Shown here piece after piece: positions 36,634 through 46,174 of a stretch of 64,000 bases of DNA (its first letter is position 1; each line of letters opens with the position of its first letter). Below the pieces are notes generated by a model that saw only the letters and a list, made by a program, of their open reading frames with translations, made no database searches and was not told the origin of the DNA. A program made the translations under genes and the position numbers. Location of the stretch: positions 310,001 through 374,000 of the forward strand of contig NZ_JBJDPS010000004.1 of NCBI RefSeq assembly GCF_044901685.1, given 5' to 3'. This DNA comes from Micromonospora_G sp044901685 (lineage in GTDB: Bacteria > Actinomycetota > Actinomycetes > Mycobacteriales > Micromonosporaceae).

Positions 36634-38160
36634 GTGCCCGGCAATCCACGTCCACGCACGGTGAATCCGACCCGGTTCCGCGAACTCGCCGACCGGCTCG
36701 GGATCGAACCGCCCGACGTCACCGACCTGGTGGTGACCGGGGTGACCCACGCCAGTGGTGAGGTCCGTCCCGGTGACCTCTACGCAGCGTTACCCGGAGC
36801 GCGCCGTCACGGCGCCGAGTTCGTCCCGGCGGTCGCCGCAGCCGGTGCGGTGGCGGTGCTGACCGATCCGACGGGGGCGCCCGCAGCCGCCGAGGCCGGA
36901 CTCCCGGTGCTGGTCGTACCGGACCCGAGGGCGGTGCTCGGCACCGTCGCGGCGGCCGTCTACGGGCACCCCACCGACGGGCTGATCATGATCGGCATCA
37001 CCGGTACGGCGGGCAAGACCTCCACCGCGTACCTGGTCGAGTCCGGGCTGCGCGCGGCGGGACACGTCACCGGCCTGATCGGCACGGTCGAGACCCGGCT
37101 CGGCGACCTGAGCCTGGACAGCGTCCGTACCACCCCGGAGGCGACCGACCTGCACGCCATGCTCGCCGCCGCCCGGGAACGCGGGGTGACCGCGGTGGTG
37201 ATGGAGGTGTCCAGCCACGCGCTGGCCATGGGCCGGGTCGGCGGGGTCCGGTTCACCGCCGGCGGCTACACCAACTTCGGCCAGGACCACCTGGACTTCC
37301 ACGCCGACGCGGCGGACTACTTCGCGGCCAAGGCGCAGCTCTTCGACGGCCGCTGCGACGTCGAGGTGCTCAACCTCGACGACCCCGCGCTGCGCCCGCT
37401 GTTCAAGCCGGCCACGGTCAGCTACTCGGCCGCCGGGAACCCGGACGCCACCTGGCGGGCCACCGGGATCACCGGTTCCGGCTACGCCCAGCGGTTCACC
37501 GCCGTCGGCCCGGACGGGCTGGCCCGCGCGGCCACGGTAGCGCTCCCCGGCCGGCACAACGTCGCCAACGCGCTGCTGGCGATCGCCCTGCTGACCGCCG
37601 CCGGGGTGGACCCGGCGACGGCGACCGCCGGGGTGGCCGCGTGCACCGGCGTACCGGGCCGGCTGGAACTGGTCGAGGCGCCCGGCCCGGTGCGCGGGGT
37701 GGTCGACTACGCGCACAAGCCGGACGCGGTGGTGGCCGTCCTCGCCGCCCTGCGTGAACTCACCGTGGGAGGTGGCCGGGTGATCTGCCTGATCGGTGCC
37801 GGTGGTGATCGGGACCGGCAGAAGCGACCGGTGATGGGCGCCGCCGCCGCGCGCGGCGCCGACCTGGTCATCGTCACCGACGACAACCCCCGGACCGAGG
37901 ACCCGGCCGCGATCCGGGCCGAGGTGGTCCAGGGCGCGGTCACCTCCGGCGGCGGGGCGCGGATCGTGGAGATCGCCGGCCGGCGGGCCGCCATCGACGA
38001 GGCGGTCCGGATCGCCGGCCCCGGCGACGTGATCGCCCTGCTCGGCAAGGGGCACGAGCGGGGGCAGGAGGTCGACGGCCAGGTGCACCCCTTCGACGAC
38101 CAGGTCGAACTGGTCGCCGCGCTCACCGCCCGCTTCGGTCACCTGGCGGAGCGGTCATGA
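36634..38160 (+). CDS. murE: MurE, UDP-MurNAc-L-Ala-D-Glu:meso-diaminopimelate ligase
   Basis: A 508-residue Mur ligase. ATP-binding motif is GITGTAGKTSTAYLVE; the DNPR sequence in VIVTDDNPRTEDP is the meso-diaminopimelate-specific signature, so the third residue of the stem peptide should be DAP rather than lysine. The N-terminal uridine-binding domain begins after about 10 residues. GTG at 36634 sits 8 bases after a TAGGGT -10-like element, suggesting an internal, leaderless promoter; GTG 36661 is an alternative start. Stop overlaps murF start (ATGA). Confidence 0.94.
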   Translation: MPGNPRPRTVNPTRFRELADRLGIEPPDVTDLVVTGVTHASGEVRPGDLYAALPGARRHGAEFVPAVAAAGAVAVLTDPTGAPAAAEAGLPVLVVPDPRAVLGTVAAAVYGHPTDGLIMIGITGTAGKTSTAYLVESGLRAAGHVTGLIGTVETRLGDLSLDSVRTTPEATDLHAMLAAARERGVTAVVMEVSSHALAMGRVGGVRFTAGGYTNFGQDHLDFHADAADYFAAKAQLFDGRCDVEVLNLDDPALRPLFKPATVSYSAAGNPDATWRATGITGSGYAQRFTAVGPDGLARAATVALPGRHNVANALLAIALLTAAGVDPATATAGVAACTGVPGRLELVEAPGPVRGVVDYAHKPDAVVAVLAALRELTVGGGRVICLIGAGGDRDRQKRPVMGAAAARGADLVIVTDDNPRTEDPAAIRAEVVQGAVTSGGGARIVEIAGRRAAIDEAVRIAGPGDVIALLGKGHERGQEVDGQVHPFDDQVELVAALTARFGHLAERS

Positions 38161-39587
38161 TCGCCCTCACCCTGGCCGAGGTGGCCACGGCCGTCGGCGG
38201 ACGGCTGGTGGCGGCGGATCCGACCACCCGGGTCACCGGCCCGGTCGAGTTCGACTCGCGCAAGGTCGAACCCGGGTCGCTCTTTGTCGCGTTCCCCGGC
38301 GAACGGGTCGACGGGCACGACTACGCGGCCGCCGCGATCGAGGCGGGCGCGGTCGCGGTGCTCGGCACCCGGCAGGTCGACGGGGTGCCGATGGTGCTGG
38401 TCGACGACGCGCTGACCGCGATGGGACCGCTGGCCCGTACGGTGGTGGACCGGCTGTCCGAGCTGACCGTGATCGGGCTGACCGGCTCGTCCGGCAAGAC
38501 CAGCACCAAGGACATGATCGCCCAGTTGCTGGCCCGGCTCGGCCCGACCGTGGCACCGCCCGGCTCGTTCAACAACGAGCTGGGGCACCCGTACACGGCG
38601 CTGAAGTCCGACGAGCGCACCCGCTTCCTGGTGATGGAGAAGGGTGCCCGGGGGCCGGGACACATCCGCTACCTGACCAGCGTGGTGCCGCCCCGGATCG
38701 GGGTGGTGCTCAACGTCGGCACGGCACACGTCGGCGAGTACGGCGGCTCGGTCGACGGGATCGCCGTGGCAAAGGGCGAGCTGGTCGAGGCGCTGCCGGC
38801 GCGTGCCGACGGCGGGGTCGCGGTGCTCAACGCCGACGACCCCCGGGTACGGGCGATGGCGGCGCGCACCACCGCCCGGGTGGTGCTGGTCGGCGAGGCC
38901 GACGACGCCGAGGTGCGCGCCACCGGGGTGACCGTGGACGGGCGGGGCCGCCCCGCCTTCGTCCTGGTGACACCGGAGGGCAGCGCGCCGGTCCGGCTCG
39001 GGCTGACCGGTCGCCACCAGGTCGGCAACGCGCTCGCGGCGGCCGCCGTGGCCCGTGAGGTCGGGCTGCCGCTGGCCGACCTGGCGACGGCGCTGGGCGA
39101 ACTGCGCCCGGCGTCGACCCGCCGGATGGATGTCTTCGACCGCCCCGACGGGGTGACGGTCATCGACGACTCGTACAACGCAAATCCCGCCTCCATGTCG
39201 GCCGCGCTGCGCGCGCTGGCCGATCTCGGGCGGGACCGCCGGACTCTCGCGGTGCTCGGCTACATGGCCGAACTCGGCGAGTTCGAGCGGCAGGGACATG
39301 ATGAGGTCGGCCGGCTCGCGGCCGACCTGGCTGTCGACCGGCTCTTCGTGGTTGGTGAGTCGGCGGCGCCGATCCACCACGGGGCGTCGGCGGTGAAGAC
39401 TTGGGGAGGAGTGTCGGTGCTGGTGACCGATCAGGCGGAGGCGGTGGCCGCGGTGCGGGCCCAACTGCGCCCGGGCGACGTGGTCCTGGTGAAGGGCTCG
39501 CGCTACCGCACCTGGGAGGTGGTCGACGCGTTACGCGCGGACGCCGCCACGGCGACCGGGAACGGGACCGAAGGGGTTAGCGCGTGA
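38157..39587 (+). CDS. murF: MurF, UDP-MurNAc-tripeptide:D-Ala-D-Ala ligase
   Basis: A 476-residue Mur ligase with ATP loop GLTGSSGKTSTKDMI, FNNELGHPYTAL, GTAHVGEYGG and YNANPASMSAAL, all MurF signatures. It adds D-Ala-D-Ala to complete the UDP-MurNAc-pentapeptide in the cytoplasm. Coupled to murE upstream and mraY downstream (GTGA overlap). Confidence 0.95.
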   Translation: MIALTLAEVATAVGGRLVAADPTTRVTGPVEFDSRKVEPGSLFVAFPGERVDGHDYAAAAIEAGAVAVLGTRQVDGVPMVLVDDALTAMGPLARTVVDRLSELTVIGLTGSSGKTSTKDMIAQLLARLGPTVAPPGSFNNELGHPYTALKSDERTRFLVMEKGARGPGHIRYLTSVVPPRIGVVLNVGTAHVGEYGGSVDGIAVAKGELVEALPARADGGVAVLNADDPRVRAMAARTTARVVLVGEADDAEVRATGVTVDGRGRPAFVLVTPEGSAPVRLGLTGRHQVGNALAAAAVAREVGLPLADLATALGELRPASTRRMDVFDRPDGVTVIDDSYNANPASMSAALRALADLGRDRRTLAVLGYMAELGEFERQGHDEVGRLAADLAVDRLFVVGESAAPIHHGASAVKTWGGVSVLVTDQAEAVAAVRAQLRPGDVVLVKGSRYRTWEVVDALRADAATATGNGTEGVSA

Positions 39588-40690
39588 GGGCGGTCATCGT
39601 CGCCATCGGCGTGGCCTTCCTGGTGTCGCTCTTCACGACACCGTTGGCGATCAAGGTGTTCACCCGGCTCAAGGCGGGGCAGCCGATCCGGGCCGAGGGT
39701 CCGGTGATGCACCAGGGCAAGAAGGGCACCCCCACGATGGGCGGGGTGGTGTTCATCATCGCCACGGTGGTCGCGTACGTCGCCGGTCACCTGGCCCTGA
39801 CCACCCTGCCGAGCCAGCAGATCGCGCAGGTCCAGCCGACCATCACCGCGCTGGTGCTGCTGGGCCTGATGGTCTTCTCCGGCGCGGTCGGGTTCATCGA
39901 CGACTTCCTGAAGGTCCGCAAGCGCAACAGCGCCGGGTTGAACAAGCGCGGCAAGCTGCTGGGACAGATCCTGGTCGGCGCGGTGTTCGGGGTGATCGCC
40001 CTCTACTTCCCGAGCACGAACGGGCAGACGGTCGGTGCCACCACGCTCTCGTTCATCCGGGACATCGACGCGCTGGAGATCGGCAAGATCGCCTCGGTGG
40101 TCATCTTCATCTTCGTCGTGATGGCCTCGACCAACGGGGTGAACCTGACCGACGGGCTGGACGGCCTGGCCACCGGCGCCTCGGTGATGGTGCTGGCGGC
40201 GTACGCGCTGATCGCGTTCTGGCAGTACCGCCACTGGTGCGCCGACCCCGACTACAACATCAGGCCCTCGATCTACTGCTACGAGGTACGCGACCCGTTG
40301 GAGATCGCGCTGATCGCCGGAGCGGCGGCCGGTGCCTGTGTCGGGTTCCTCTGGTGGAACACCTCGCCGGCCCGGATCTTCATGGGGGACACCGGTGCGC
40401 TCGGCCTCGGTGGCCTGATCGCCGGCATGGCGATGTCCACCCGGACGGTGCTGCTGCTGCCGATCATCGGTGGTCTCTTCGTGATCATCACGATGTCGGT
40501 GGTGATCCAGATCATCTCGTTCCGCACCACCGGCAAACGGGTGTTCCGGATGTCCCCGCTGCAACACCACTTCGAACTCGCCGGGTGGAGCGAGGTCAAT
40601 ATCGTGGTCCGGTTCTGGATCATCGCCGGGATCGGTGTCGCGATCGCGTTGGGCCTGTTCTACAGCGACTTCCTCGCCGCGGTCACCTGA
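39584..40690 (+). CDS. mraY: MraY, phospho-MurNAc-pentapeptide translocase
   Basis: A 368-residue polytopic membrane enzyme with about ten helices that makes lipid I from UDP-MurNAc-pentapeptide and undecaprenyl phosphate. Signatures are the cytoplasmic KGTPTMGG, the Asp-rich FIDDFLKVRKRNS, the catalytic-site loop NLTDGLDGLA, and MGDTGALGLGG. It ends with HHFELAGWSEVNIVVRFWIIA. The next gene is ftsW, not murD as is usual. Confidence 0.95.
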   Translation: MRAVIVAIGVAFLVSLFTTPLAIKVFTRLKAGQPIRAEGPVMHQGKKGTPTMGGVVFIIATVVAYVAGHLALTTLPSQQIAQVQPTITALVLLGLMVFSGAVGFIDDFLKVRKRNSAGLNKRGKLLGQILVGAVFGVIALYFPSTNGQTVGATTLSFIRDIDALEIGKIASVVIFIFVVMASTNGVNLTDGLDGLATGASVMVLAAYALIAFWQYRHWCADPDYNIRPSIYCYEVRDPLEIALIAGAAAGACVGFLWWNTSPARIFMGDTGALGLGGLIAGMAMSTRTVLLLPIIGGLFVIITMSVVIQIISFRTTGKRVFRMSPLQHHFELAGWSEVNIVVRFWIIAGIGVAIALGLFYSDFLAAVT

Positions 40691-40836
40691 CCGGAGCGCC
40701 GTACCGACCCCCCCGGACACGCCACGCGCCGCGCCCACCGGTTCCGACCGGTCGGCGCGGCGCGTGCGGTAGTGGCCCGGTGCCGGTGCGCCCCCCACCC
40801 CGACACGCCGACCGACACCTGCGGTGAGCGGGCGCG

Positions 40837-40896
40837 GTGAGCGTCGATGATGGGCCGATGACTGCGCTGGGGGAGGCCGAGGGGTCGGCGAGATGA
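40837..40896 (+). other. Short open frame overlapping the ftsW start
   Basis: A GTG-started frame reading MSVDDGPMTALGEAEGSAR ends with a TGA overlapping the ftsW ATG. It occupies the mraY-ftsW gap where murD would lie but has no resemblance to MurD. It may be fortuitous or a coupling peptide. Confidence 0.2.
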
Positions 40897-42431
40897 CGGG
40901 CGAGCAGCCACGGAACCCGGCCGGCGGCGGACGTACGCCGGGACCGGCCGGCGGCACCCGGCCCGGACCGGCCGCCACCACCCGGACCGACCTGGACCTG
41001 GCCGGCGGCCTGGCCGCGCTGCGCGGCCTGCTGGACCGCCCGCTGGCCTCCTACTACCTGCTGCTCTCCAGCGCCGGTCTGCTGCTGGTGATCGGGTTGA
41101 CCATGGTCTTCTCGGCGACCAGCGTCCGGGAGTACGCCGACGGCGGCAACGCCTTCGGCGCGCTGGCCAAGCAGACCCTCTTCGCGCTGATCGGGCTGGT
41201 CGCGTTCTGGGCCTGCCAGCGGCTGCCGGCCCGGACCTTCCGGGCCCTGGGGCGGCCGGTGCTCGGCCTGGCGGTGGTCCTGCTGCTGATGCTGAGCGGG
41301 TTGCTGCTGATGCAGAAGGCGGCCGACCTGCCGGCGGCCAGGCTCGGGCCGCTGGAGGCGAGCCTCAACTGGCTGCACGTCGGTCCGATCCAGTTCCAGC
41401 CGTCGGAGCTGGCCAAGTTCGGGCTGGTGCTCTGGGGGGCCGACCTGGTCGCCCGCAAGGGGGCCGCGCTCGGCTACTGGCGGGAACTGGCGCTGCCGCT
41501 CTTCCCGGTGGTCGGGCTGCTCTTCGTGCTGGTCGGCTTCAACGACCTCGGCACCATGCTCTGCCTGCTCTCCCTCCTGGTCGGCCTGCTCTGGGCGGCC
41601 GGGGTCCGGCTGCGGGTCTTCGCCACCCTCTCCCTGCTCGGCCTGGCCGGGGTCGGGCTGCTGGTCGCGGCGGCCTCCGGCGGTGGCGGGTCGGGCGCCG
41701 ACGGCCAGCCGAACTACCGCTGGGAACGGCTCACCGCGTTCATCGACCCGCCCGCCGACTGCGGCGAGCAGGCCTGCTACCAGGCCCGCCAGGCCCTGGT
41801 GGCGATCGACCACGGCGGCTGGTTCGGGGTGGGGCTCGGCCGGGGCACCGCCAAGTGGGACTGGCTGCCGATGGCGCACAACGACTTCATCTTCGCCGTC
41901 GTGGCCGAGGAACTGGGGGTGATCGGGTGCGGCGTGGTGCTCGCCCTGTTCGCCGTGCTGACGTACAGCTGCCTGCGGATCGCCCGGCGGGTGGACGACC
42001 CGTTCCGGCGGCTGGCCGCAGCCGCCGCGACCACCTGGCTGGTCGGTCAGGCGATCATCAACATCGGCGGCGTCACCGGGTTGCTGCCGATCACCGGTCT
42101 GCCGCTGCCGTTCATCTCCGACGGCGGAAGTGCCCTGGTCGTGACGCTGGCCGCGATCGGCATGCTCGCCTCGTTCGCCCGGGCCGAACCGGACGCCGCC
42201 CGAGCCCTGAACGCCCGCCCGCCGGCCAGGTGGGTACGACTAGTCTGGGCCCCGTTGCCGCCGCTTCCGACGGGCCGCCGGGCGGGCACCAGTCCCGCCC
42301 CGGCCGCCCGTGATGCCCAGTCCCGATCGGGTAAGCGGCGCGACGGGCAGGCCCGACCGGATGGCGGACGGGCGGCGGCTGGTCGGACGGCACGTGAGCG
42401 TGCCGGTCCGGCGAACGAGAGGAGACGCTGA
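40893..42431 (+). CDS. ftsW: FtsW, SEDS-family peptidoglycan polymerase
   Basis: A 512-residue membrane protein with about ten helices. SEDS signatures are NWLHVGPIQFQPSELAKFGLVLW, GFNDLGTMLCLLSLLVGLLWAAG and the GLPLPFISDGGSALV region near helix 10. It polymerises lipid II glycans at the septum as partner of FtsI. It carries polar N-terminal (about 45 residues) and long C-terminal (about 80 residues, Arg/Ala-rich) cytoplasmic extensions. An internal extracytoplasmic loop (GGGGSGADGQPNYRWE to DCGEQACYQAR) contains two cysteines. Stop overlaps the murG ATG. Confidence 0.94.
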   Translation: MTGEQPRNPAGGGRTPGPAGGTRPGPAATTRTDLDLAGGLAALRGLLDRPLASYYLLLSSAGLLLVIGLTMVFSATSVREYADGGNAFGALAKQTLFALIGLVAFWACQRLPARTFRALGRPVLGLAVVLLLMLSGLLLMQKAADLPAARLGPLEASLNWLHVGPIQFQPSELAKFGLVLWGADLVARKGAALGYWRELALPLFPVVGLLFVLVGFNDLGTMLCLLSLLVGLLWAAGVRLRVFATLSLLGLAGVGLLVAAASGGGGSGADGQPNYRWERLTAFIDPPADCGEQACYQARQALVAIDHGGWFGVGLGRGTAKWDWLPMAHNDFIFAVVAEELGVIGCGVVLALFAVLTYSCLRIARRVDDPFRRLAAAAATTWLVGQAIINIGGVTGLLPITGLPLPFISDGGSALVVTLAAIGMLASFARAEPDAARALNARPPARWVRLVWAPLPPLPTGRRAGTSPAPAARDAQSRSGKRRDGQARPDGGRAAAGRTARERAGPANERRR

Positions 42432-43537
42432 TGGGTCCGCTGCGGTCGGTGGTGCTTGCCGGAGGTGGCACCGGGGGGCATATCTACCCGCTGCTGGCCT
42501 TCGCCGACTGCCTGCGCCGTCACGACCCGGGAGTCCGGATCACCTGCATCGGCAGTTACCGGGGGCTCGAGAACGAGCTGATCCCGCCACACGGCTACGA
42601 ACTGCGCCAGATCCCGGCGCACCAGTTGCCCCGGTCGGTCAACGTCAACCTGATGCGTACGCCGGACCGGATGTGGAAGGCCGCCCGCGCCGCCGGCAAG
42701 GTGCTCGACGAGGTGATCGCGGACGTGGTCGTCGGCTTCGGCGGTTACGTCTCCGTGCCGGCGTACCTGGCCGCCTGGCGGCGGGAGACGCCGATCGTGA
42801 TCCACGAGGTGAACGTGCCGCCGGGGGTGGCGAACCGGCTCGGGATGAAGTTCACCAAGCACGTCGCGGTCGGATTCCCGCACCAGCCGGCCCAGGCCGA
42901 GTCGCTGCGCGACGCCCGGGTGGTGGGCGTACCGCTGCGCCGCAGCATCACCGGGCTGAACCGGATCGCCCAGCGCAACTCCGCCCGCGCCCACTTCGGA
43001 CTCCGGCCCGACCTGCCGACCCTCTTTGTCTCCGGCGGCTCCGCCGGGGCCCGCTCGATCAACCTGGCCGTCGCCGGGGCGGCCAAGGAACTGTCCCGGG
43101 CCGGGGTGCAGGTGCTGCACGTGATCGGCGCGCGCAACGAGCCGGTGTCGATCCCGACCGACCTGCCGGTGCCGTACGTGACCGTGCCCTACCTGTCGGA
43201 CATGGAACTCGGCTACGCCGCCGCCGACCTGATGCTCTGCCGGGGCGGGGCGATGACGGTCGCCGAGGTCTCCGCGGTCGGGCTGCCGGCGATCTACGTG
43301 CCGTACCCGTACAGCAACCAGGAACAGAAGCGCAACGCGCTGCCGGTGGTCGAGGCGGGCGGCGGTCTGCTCGTCGACGACGGGGAGCTGACCCCGGGCT
43401 GGGTGGAGCAGAACGTGCTGCCGTTGGCCCGCGACCCGCGCCGGCTGGCCGAGATGAGCAACGCCGTCGGCGGTTACGGCCGGCGCGACGGCGACGAGGC
43501 GTTGCTGGACTTCGTCTACGAGGCGGTGGGTCGGTGA
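42431..43537 (+). CDS. murG: MurG, lipid II-forming N-acetylglucosaminyltransferase
   Basis: A 368-residue GT-B glycosyltransferase attaching GlcNAc to lipid I at the inner face of the membrane. It starts VVLAGGGTGGHIYPLLAFA, the glycine-rich lipid-binding loop, and has FVSGGSAGARSINLAV and CRGGAMTVAEVSAVGLPAIYVPYPYS, the UDP-GlcNAc-binding motifs. Coupled to ftsW by a TGATG overlap. Confidence 0.95.
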   Translation: MGPLRSVVLAGGGTGGHIYPLLAFADCLRRHDPGVRITCIGSYRGLENELIPPHGYELRQIPAHQLPRSVNVNLMRTPDRMWKAARAAGKVLDEVIADVVVGFGGYVSVPAYLAAWRRETPIVIHEVNVPPGVANRLGMKFTKHVAVGFPHQPAQAESLRDARVVGVPLRRSITGLNRIAQRNSARAHFGLRPDLPTLFVSGGSAGARSINLAVAGAAKELSRAGVQVLHVIGARNEPVSIPTDLPVPYVTVPYLSDMELGYAAADLMLCRGGAMTVAEVSAVGLPAIYVPYPYSNQEQKRNALPVVEAGGGLLVDDGELTPGWVEQNVLPLARDPRRLAEMSNAVGGYGRRDGDEALLDFVYEAVGR

Positions 43538-43568
43538 GCCGGCGCACCGCGAACGGAAGGTTGGCCCT

Positions 43569-45059
43569 ATGAACACCGCGCAGTCCAGCCCGGCCGGTAC
43601 GGTCGCCGCCGAGGACCTGGGCACCGTACACCTGATCGGGATCGGCGGGGTCGGCATGAGCGGGGTGGCCCGCCTGCTGCTGACCCGGGGCATCCCGGTC
43701 TCCGGCAGCGAACTGCGGGAGTGGCCCGCGCTGGCTGCCCTGCGCGCCCTCGGCGGCACCATCCACATGAGCCACGAGCCGGCCAACCTCGACGGTGTGG
43801 ACACCGTGGTCTACTCCACCGCGATCCCGCAGGACCACCTGGAGATGGTCGAGGCGCGGCGGCGCGGGCTGCGGGTGATGCACCGCTCCGAGGCGCTGGC
43901 GGCGGCGATGACCGGCCGGCGGGCGATCGCGGTCGCCGGCACCCACGGCAAGACCACCACCACCTCGATGCTCACGCTGATCCTCCAGCAGGCCGGCGAG
44001 GACCCGTCCTTCGTGATCGGCGGGGAGATCTCCGAGGTCGGCTCGAACGGCCACCACGGCAGCGGGCAGTACTTCGTCGCCGAGGCCGACGAGAGCGACC
44101 GGTCCTTCCTGCTCTACCGGCCGTACGTCTCGATCATCACCAACATCGACGAGGACCACCTCAACACGTACGGCGACTACGCCGGGCTGGAGGCCGGGTT
44201 CGGCGAGTTCGCCCGGCTGACCGACCCGGACGGCTTCGTGGTCACCTGCGCCGACGACCCGGGCACCCGCCGACTGGCCGAGGCACTGCGGGCGGAGGGC
44301 CGGAGCGTCTTCACGTACGGGCTCTCCGCCGACGCCGACCTGCGGCTGTCCGAGGTGGCCTCGTCGGCCGCCGGGGCGCGTTACCTGGCCAACCTGGACG
44401 GTGAGTCGCTGGGCGAGATCCAACTCCCGGTGCCCGGCCGGCACCTGGCGCTGAACAGCGCCGCCGCCGTGCTGACGGCGGTGAAACTGGGCCTGCCGCT
44501 GACCGCCGCGGTGACCGCGCTCGGGGCGTTCCCCGGCGTACGCCGCCGGTTCGAGCGCAAGGGCGTGGTCGGCGGCGTGCTGGTCTACGACGAGTACGCC
44601 TACCACCCCACCTCGATGACGGCCGCGTTGCAGACGCTGCGTGAGGTCGCCGGGGAGGGACGGCTGGTCGTGGTCTTCCAGCCGTACCGGGTCTACCGCA
44701 CCCGTGACCTCCAGGAGCAGCTCGCCGCCGCGCTCGGCATCGCCGACGAGGTGGTGATGCTGGAGGTCTTCGGGCCCGGCGAGGTGCGCCAGCCGGGGGA
44801 GGGCGCGGCGGCGTTGGTCGCGGCGGTGCCGCTGCCGGCGGAGCGGAAGATCTTCCTGGAGTCCTGGGAGGACGTGCCGGCCGAGGTGGTCCGGCGGGCC
44901 GGCGCGGGTGACGTGGTGGTGACCATGGGCGCGCCGCCGATCTCGTTGATGGGCGACGAACTGCTCGCCGCCCTCACCGAGGCGTCCGGGGTGACGGACG
45001 CCGGGCGCGATCCGGTCACCGCTCCCGGACCGGTCGGATCGACCCCTTCCGACGCGTGA
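43569..45059 (+). CDS. murC: MurC, UDP-MurNAc:L-alanine ligase
   Basis: A 496-residue Mur ligase adding the first residue of the stem peptide. Motifs are HLIGIGGVGMSGVARLLL, the ATP loop VAGTHGKTTTTSMLTL, EADESDRSFLLYRP, and DEYAYHPTSMTAALQTLR. Preceded by GGAAGG at good spacing. Its stop overlaps the ftsQ GTG. Confidence 0.95.
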   Translation: MNTAQSSPAGTVAAEDLGTVHLIGIGGVGMSGVARLLLTRGIPVSGSELREWPALAALRALGGTIHMSHEPANLDGVDTVVYSTAIPQDHLEMVEARRRGLRVMHRSEALAAAMTGRRAIAVAGTHGKTTTTSMLTLILQQAGEDPSFVIGGEISEVGSNGHHGSGQYFVAEADESDRSFLLYRPYVSIITNIDEDHLNTYGDYAGLEAGFGEFARLTDPDGFVVTCADDPGTRRLAEALRAEGRSVFTYGLSADADLRLSEVASSAAGARYLANLDGESLGEIQLPVPGRHLALNSAAAVLTAVKLGLPLTAAVTALGAFPGVRRRFERKGVVGGVLVYDEYAYHPTSMTAALQTLREVAGEGRLVVVFQPYRVYRTRDLQEQLAAALGIADEVVMLEVFGPGEVRQPGEGAAALVAAVPLPAERKIFLESWEDVPAEVVRRAGAGDVVVTMGAPPISLMGDELLAALTEASGVTDAGRDPVTAPGPVGSTPSDA

Positions 45060-46054
45060 CACCGGGTACGCCGCGCGGCCGGGCCACCGGGGCGGGCTCC
45101 GGCTCCTCCGGCTCGCCCGGCCGGGGCGGTTCCGGCTCGTCCGGGGGCTCCGGCACGCCAGGCCGGGGTTCGGGCTCCGGCTCCGCCGGCACCCCCGGCC
45201 GGGGCGGCGCCAACTCTTCCGGCACCCCCGGCCGGGGCGGCGCCAACTCTTCCGGCTCGCCCGGTCGGGGCGGCGGCGGGTCGGGCGGTCGTACCGGGGC
45301 CGAGCGGCGCTGGCGGCTGGTCCGGGCGAACAGCGACGCGGTGCCGCCCTCGGCCCGCCGGTTCATGCGCCGGGCCCGCCAGCGGCGGTTGCGGGCGGCG
45401 ATGCCCTGGGCGGTCGCGGCCGGCGTGCTGGTCGTCGCCGGACTGGTCACCTGGGTCGTCTACGGCACCTCGCTGTTCGGCGTCGCCGAGGTACGGGTCA
45501 CCGGCGCGACGCTGACCACTCCCGAGCAGGTACGCCAGGCGGCCGGGGTGCGGGCGGGCCTTCCGCTGGCCCGGGTGGACCTCGACCGGGTACGCGACCG
45601 GGTCGGCGAGCTGGCCCCGGTCGAGCGGGCGTCGGTCTCCCGGCACTGGCCCGGCGCGCTGCTCATCGAGGTGGTCGAACGCACCCCGGCGGCGGTGGTG
45701 CCGCAGGGCGGGCAGTTCGCGGTGGTGGACCGGTCCGGGGTGGTGTTCCAGACGCTCGCCCAGCGACCGGCCGGGCTGCCGCTGGTCCGGGTGGCGCACC
45801 CGGGGCGCCAGGACGCCGCGACCGGCGCCGCGCTCGAGGTGGTGGCCGTGCTGACCCCACAGTTGCGCGAGCGTTTGGTCGAGGTCGCGGTGGAGGGCCC
45901 GGCCCGGATCGTGGTCAAGCTGCGTGAGGGCCGGACCGTGGTCTGGGGCGACGCGACGCGCAGCGCCGACAAGGCCGCCGTGGCGAGTGCGTTGCTCGCC
46001 CAGGACAGCGACACCATCGACGTGAGTGCACCGGACGTGGCGACCATCCGCTGA
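45056..46054 (+). CDS. ftsQ: FtsQ, division protein with POTRA domain
   Basis: A 332-residue bitopic protein. The first 80 residues are a Gly/Ser/Pro-rich cytoplasmic tail built of (S/A)GTPGRGG-like repeats, far longer than in most homologues. A basic patch and one membrane helix (PWAVAAGVLVVAGLVTWVVYGT) follow, then a POTRA domain (LFGVAEVRVTGATLTTPEQVRQAAG) and FtsQ domain (HWPGALLIEVVERTPAAVV). It recruits the FtsL/FtsB-FtsW/FtsI complex. Within the tail is an exact 33-bp tandem duplication (45188-45220, 45221-45253). Confidence 0.92.
   Translation: MTPGTPRGRATGAGSGSSGSPGRGGSGSSGGSGTPGRGSGSGSAGTPGRGGANSSGTPGRGGANSSGSPGRGGGGSGGRTGAERRWRLVRANSDAVPPSARRFMRRARQRRLRAAMPWAVAAGVLVVAGLVTWVVYGTSLFGVAEVRVTGATLTTPEQVRQAAGVRAGLPLARVDLDRVRDRVGELAPVERASVSRHWPGALLIEVVERTPAAVVPQGGQFAVVDRSGVVFQTLAQRPAGLPLVRVAHPGRQDAATGAALEVVAVLTPQLRERLVEVAVEGPARIVVKLREGRTVVWGDATRSADKAAVASALLAQDSDTIDVSAPDVATIR
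45188..45253 (+). repeat. Exact 33-bp tandem duplication in ftsQ
   Basis: Two identical 33-bp units adjoin at 45188-45220 and 45221-45253, encoding an 11-residue Gly-Thr-Pro-Gly-Arg-Gly-Gly-Ala-Asn-Ser-Ser unit twice. Perfect identity suggests recent slippage; the frame is kept. Confidence 0.9.
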
Positions 46055-46174
46055 GTCCGGTACGCGGTTCGCCGGAGCCGGCCTTCGCCGATTGTGGACG
46101 GGCGTGGCGACACGCCGCGCAGGTCCTTGGTTGCGGACGCGAGGGCGCTTACGTTGCCCGGAGAGGATCAGTGG

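Noticed and set aside
40837..40896. Remnant of murD before ftsW
   Set aside because: The 19-codon frame has no MurD-like residues and is too short to be a recognisable remnant.
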